A stretch of DNA of 38,003 bases from Streptomyces corallincola (GTDB lineage Bacteria > Actinomycetota > Actinomycetes > Streptomycetales > Streptomycetaceae), in contig NZ_JAHRXF010000055.1 in assembly GCF_019104725.1 (NCBI RefSeq), forward strand, positions 1 to 38,003, in the 5' to 3' direction. The notes beneath the pieces were generated by a model, which searched no databases, was not told the origin of the DNA, and worked only from the letters and a program-made list of their open reading frames with translations. Both the position numbers and the translations under genes were made by a program. Below, in pieces: positions 34,979 through 38,003 of this stretch (positions are counted from its first letter, which is position 1; the number at the start of each line of letters is the position of its first letter).

Positions 34979-37206
34979 GCGGGGTCCTCCGTGAGGGGGC
35001 GGGGGCGGCCGGTGAGGTGCCGGGCGGCGGACCAGGCCGCGAACTGGGCGAAGTAGGTGGTGACTTCGGGTCCGCGGTTGGGAATTGTCGACGTGGCGGT
35101 GTGCTCGCCGGTCTCGTCGCGGACGACGCAGGTGAGGGTGACGGTTCCGGTGTGGGTGGTGCGGTCGCCGCCCTGCCAGACGCCGGACAGGTGGATGGCG
35201 AGGGGGTGCGGAACCTCGTGTTCTTCGTGTGTCCGGGTGCGTGCGTCGGCCAGTTCGGTCGCGAGGAGGCCGTCGGTGAGCCGGTCGTCGAGGTCCGGTG
35301 CGAGGTGGCGCTCGTCGAGCAGCAGCGCCAGTTCCTGGACGGCGGTGCGGTCCCGGTCGGTGACCGTGTGGTTGCTGATCGCCGTGTCCAGGCGCTTGGC
35401 CAGGTCGGCGGCGGCCGCGGGTGGGCAGTCGAGCCGGATGTCGACGTAGGGGTAGTGCCAGCGGTAGGCGGGCTTCACCGGCATACCGCTGTCCCGTACG
35501 AGCGCGTCGACCAGGGCTGCGGCGTCCGCCTCGATGATGCCGAGGGTGCGGCGCAGGACGACGGTGGTTTCGGGCGGCGCGGGGAGGTGGGGCAGGTCGT
35601 CGCGCAGCACGTTCTCCAGCATCGGCAGGCATTCGCGGGGCGGCCCGGGGAGCATGATCACGGTGCTGCCCTGAGTCTGCGCCCGGCAGCCCCATGCGGT
35701 GCCGTTGGGGTTGGGCAGCAAGTCGGTGCCTTCGGCGAACAGCGCCTGCCGGCGGTTGTCGTCGTGGATGGCGACGCCGAAGCGGGTAAGGCGTTTCACG
35801 ACCCCCTGCCACGCCTCCTCGCGGTGTTCCAGTGGGCGGCCCAGCGCGCGGGCCATGGCCGAGCGGGTCACGTCGTCGGAGGTGGGGCCGAGGCCGCCCA
35901 TCAGCACGATCACGTCGTCGCGGCCGACGGAGGGGCGGACGGCGTCGACGATGACGGTCTCGTCGTCGCCGACGGTGTGGCGGACTCGGACAGGGATGCC
36001 GCGCTCGGCGAGCATGCGGGAGGCGTTCGCGGCGTTCGAGTCCTCCAGGTCGCCGCGGAGCAGTTCGTCGCCGATGGTGACGACGGCGGCGGTCGGCCGG
36101 TGCGGGACTTCTCGGCAGGCGTCGATGACCGCCTGGGCCGCTTGGGTGGTGGTCGCCACGCCGCCCAGGTCGTAGGTCACCCGGTCGCGTCGGCGGGTGA
36201 CGTGGCGTACGGCGTCCTGGACTCTGTTCGCCACATCCTTGAAGCCGAGGTGCTCCAGGAGGAGGCCGATGGTGAGGAAGGCCGCAGCAGGATTGGCGCG
36301 GCCGCGGCCGACCATCGCCGGTGCGCTGCCGTGCACCGGCTCGAAGTAGTTGCCGCTTTCACCGATGTTGGCGCTCGGTGCCAGGCCCAGTCCGCCCATC
36401 ACGCCGCCGCCGAGGTCGGAGAGGATGTCGCCGAACATGTTCTCGGCGACGATGACGCCGAAGCGCTCCGGGCGGCGCGCCATCCACAGGGCGACCGCGT
36501 CCACGTTGAGGACTTCGAAGGGGATCTCCGGGTAGTCGGTGGCGATGTTCTCCAGCCGCTCCAGGACGTAGGCGCTGCTGTGGCGCAGGACGTTCGGCTT
36601 GTCGGCGAGCGTGACCCGCTCGTAGCCGTGGCTGCGGGCCGTCTCGAAGGCGAAGCGCAGGATGCGGTCGAGGCCGTGCGAGGTCTGCAGCCGGATACTG
36701 GCCGAGGCGCCGACGCGGCCGCTGCGGCGGACGTTGGGGTGTTCTGCGACCAGGGGCCACATCGCGTCCGGTACGTGGTTCCAGTCCAGGCCCGCGTACA
36801 GGCCTTCGGTGTTCTCGCGGACGACGCAGAAGCGGTAGGGGGCGCCGCCGCCGAGGTAGTTCTCGACCGGTCGCAGGTTGGCGAACAGGTCGAGGCGCTG
36901 GCGGAGTTGGATGATGGGTGAGACGTAGGCGGGGGCGCTGTCGTGCAGTTCGGGGGCCAGGTCGGCGAGTGCCTCACGGCGCGGCTTGCTGGTGGTGGCG
37001 CCGAGCAGTACGGCGTCGCTGCGGCCGATGAGGTCCCAGGTGCGGTCGGGGACGGGGGTGCCCTCGGTGCGCCAGCACTCCCAGCCGATGTCGCCGAACG
37101 TCAGGTCGATGGGCAGGTCGAGGGCGTCGATCACGGGCAGCGCGGCGTCCAGGACCTCGGGCCCGATCCCGTCGCCGGGCAGGACTGCGACGGTTTTGCG
37201 GTTCAT
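34975..37206 (-). CDS. Isocitrate/isopropylmalate-type dehydrogenase fused to a CinA-like protein
   Basis: A 743-residue fusion. Residues 1-365 are a beta-hydroxyacid decarboxylating dehydrogenase: LPGDGIGPEV at 9-18, LFANLRPV at 107-114, VRENTEGLYAG at 129-139 (closer to isocitrate, homoisocitrate or tartrate enzymes than to LeuB), DKPNVLRHS at 202-210, ENMFGDILSDL at 255-265 and the NAD loop HGSAPAMVG at 292-300 (Asp of HGSAPDIAG is Ala). Residues about 371-540 are the MoaB-like domain of CinA: GDELLRGDLEDSNAA at 379-393, GGLGPTSDDVTRSA at 437-450, PNPNGTAWG at 498-506 and LPGPPRE at 519-525. Residues 620-735 resemble the CinA deamidase domain, but ESCTGGLLA reads DRLTDGLLA, so the catalytic Ser is lost. 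Overlaps both neighbours by four bases. I know no described protein with this fusion. Confidence 0.88.
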   Translation of the reverse strand: MNRKTVAVLPGDGIGPEVLDAALPVIDALDLPIDLTFGDIGWECWRTEGTPVPDRTWDLIGRSDAVLLGATTSKPRREALADLAPELHDSAPAYVSPIIQLRQRLDLFANLRPVENYLGGGAPYRFCVVRENTEGLYAGLDWNHVPDAMWPLVAEHPNVRRSGRVGASASIRLQTSHGLDRILRFAFETARSHGYERVTLADKPNVLRHSSAYVLERLENIATDYPEIPFEVLNVDAVALWMARRPERFGVIVAENMFGDILSDLGGGVMGGLGLAPSANIGESGNYFEPVHGSAPAMVGRGRANPAAAFLTIGLLLEHLGFKDVANRVQDAVRHVTRRRDRVTYDLGGVATTTQAAQAVIDACREVPHRPTAAVVTIGDELLRGDLEDSNAANASRMLAERGIPVRVRHTVGDDETVIVDAVRPSVGRDDVIVLMGGLGPTSDDVTRSAMARALGRPLEHREEAWQGVVKRLTRFGVAIHDDNRRQALFAEGTDLLPNPNGTAWGCRAQTQGSTVIMLPGPPRECLPMLENVLRDDLPHLPAPPETTVVLRRTLGIIEADAAALVDALVRDSGMPVKPAYRWHYPYVDIRLDCPPAAAADLAKRLDTAISNHTVTDRDRTAVQELALLLDERHLAPDLDDRLTDGLLATELADARTRTHEEHEVPHPLAIHLSGVWQGGDRTTHTGTVTLTCVVRDETGEHTATSTIPNRGPEVTTYFAQFAAWSAARHLTGRPRPLTEDPA

Positions 37207-38003
37207 GAGTCCTCAGCTCCGAGAAAGCGGGCGATGGTGGTTCGGGAGCGGTCGGGCCGGTCGGCGTGGGGGCGCATACCGGCCCCCGGGATGCCCGCCA
37301 GGTGGTGGCGCGGGCCGGGGCCCGTGGCCAGGTGCTGTCGCTGGACGAGCGATGACTCCTCGCCGTACACGTGCAGGAGGGATCCGGGAAAGTCCCGTAC
37401 GGGTTCGCGGGCGTCGGCGTCGTGCAGCAGCCGCAGACCGGCGGAGAGTCGTCGCCCCGCCGACTCCTGTTCGGCGGCGTCGGGCCGGTCGTCGTCGGCC
37501 GCGGGCCCGGTGTGCGCGGCCGTGGGGGCACCGGGGTGCCAGCCGGGGCCGCGGACCGCCTCGTCGAGGAGGCGCAGCGCCGAGGGCAGGCCCCGGGTCG
37601 TGACGGCTGCGGCGATCCGTTCCAGTTTCATGTTCAGCTCGTCGTCGGCGACGGTGGGGCCGGAGAGCAACAGTACGGCGGCACTGTGGGTCCACTCGTG
37701 GGTGAGCATGGCCTGGACGACAGCGCCGCCGAGGGCGTTGCCGACCAGCAGGTCGGGGGCAGCCACCGGGGATGGGCCGTACGTGTCGTCGCCGTCCGGT
37801 GCGAGGCAGCGTGCCCAGCGGTCCACCAGTGTTTTCAGATCGTCGCCGTCGTGGAGCAGGGACAGGGTGTCGTACACCGTGATCCGGTACCCGGTGTCAA
37901 GCAGCGGCTCAGCGACGCGACGGAAGAACGTGCCGTGGTCCCAGCGGGGCAGCACAGGCGCGAGGACGACTGCGTGCCGGGGCGCGTCGGAGTCGCCGAG
38001 CGG
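37203..38003 (-). CDS. Alpha/beta-hydrolase-fold protein with substituted triad (5' end outside window)
   Basis: The frame is open to the window edge, so the N-terminus is missing; 266 residues are visible. It has the alpha/beta-hydrolase layout: a strand RHAVVLAPVLPRWDHGTFF, strand YRITVYDTLSLLHDG, the nucleophile elbow LLVGNALGGAVVQAM, strand VLLLSGPT, LLHVYGEESSLV and IPGAGMRPHADRPDRSRTT. The elbow G-x-S-x-G is GNALG (Ala for Ser), the acid strand G-x-D is GEESS, and the catalytic His of GHMPH is Met in GAGMRPH. All three triad positions are changed, so it should not be a serine hydrolase. The stop overlaps the fusion gene by four bases. First visible gene of the coupled operon; the promoter is outside. 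Confidence 0.8.
   Translation of the reverse strand, partial: PLGDSDAPRHAVVLAPVLPRWDHGTFFRRVAEPLLDTGYRITVYDTLSLLHDGDDLKTLVDRWARCLAPDGDDTYGPSPVAAPDLLVGNALGGAVVQAMLTHEWTHSAAVLLLSGPTVADDELNMKLERIAAAVTTRGLPSALRLLDEAVRGPGWHPGAPTAAHTGPAADDDRPDAAEQESAGRRLSAGLRLLHDADAREPVRDFPGSLLHVYGEESSLVQRQHLATGPGPRHHLAGIPGAGMRPHADRPDRSRTTIARFLGAEDS

Noticed and set aside
35017..36921. A 634-codon plus-strand frame opposite the dehydrogenase-CinA fusion
   Set aside because: It has no recognisable motif, and the minus strand carries exact family motifs along its whole length.
1..38003. CRISPR arrays, tRNA or rRNA genes, origins and riboswitches
   Set aside because: No regularly spaced repeats with unique spacers, no cloverleaf or rRNA sequences and no known riboswitch core were noticed on either strand. 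This was a reading by eye, not a covariance search.

Overview
The window reads as actinomycete DNA, most likely a Streptomyces chromosome. It has very high GC, strong G/C third-position bias and many GTG starts. It also carries an Mbl-type MreB paralogue, two large LuxR-type ATPase regulators (LAL) and several insertion-sequence scars. No rRNA, tRNA or CRISPR array was seen.

Layout. 1-5 kb: a CYP105-like cytochrome P450, the decayed C-terminal end of a second P450 beside a probable IS scar, an aminoglycoside-phosphotransferase-like kinase, a truncated VOC protein against another IS scar, a PASTA-like lipoprotein and an ATP-grasp ligase. 5-8 kb: a MerR-PP2C fusion, a trypsin-co-occurring-domain protein, Mbl and a 33-residue small ORF. 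8-13.5 kb: an aromatic-amino-acid-lyase-like enzyme that lacks the MIO-forming serine, divergent from a four-gene quaternary-amine (OpuC type) ABC importer whose ATPase gene carries a one-base frameshift. 13.5-23 kb: two paralogous LAL regulators bracketing a glycosyltransferase, a GNAT protein and a small molybdopterin oxidoreductase. The second LAL and the oxidoreductase converge on a 31-bp inverted repeat. 23-26.3 kb: a TRZ/ATZ-type amidohydrolase and an AMP-forming ligase. 26.4-31.2 kb: a probable TetR regulon (SDR, NTF2-like protein, Tat-exported double-NTF2 protein, TetR) tied together by four near-identical operators at two promoters of the same architecture, with an R2K ATP-grasp gene between. 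31.6-33.3 kb: a nucleoside-hydrolase-like lipoprotein and a twice-truncated IS5-type transposase.

33.4-38 kb: the most unusual part. Four minus-strand genes, translationally coupled or almost so, run: an alpha/beta-hydrolase-fold protein with every triad position substituted (cut by the window edge), a 743-residue fusion of an isocitrate/isopropylmalate-type dehydrogenase with a CinA-like protein whose deamidase site is degenerate, an RraA-like aldolase, and a DUF6282 metal-dependent hydrolase. A hairpin ends the operon. I infer a small-acid catabolic or repair pathway that has not been described, and this is the best candidate for a new system here. The second-best candidate is the MIO-less lyase with its quaternary-amine importer, which could degrade a betaine such as ergothioneine or hercynine.

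Coordinates, motifs, repeats and overlaps were read from the sequence. Family names come from remembered family signatures, not from searches.
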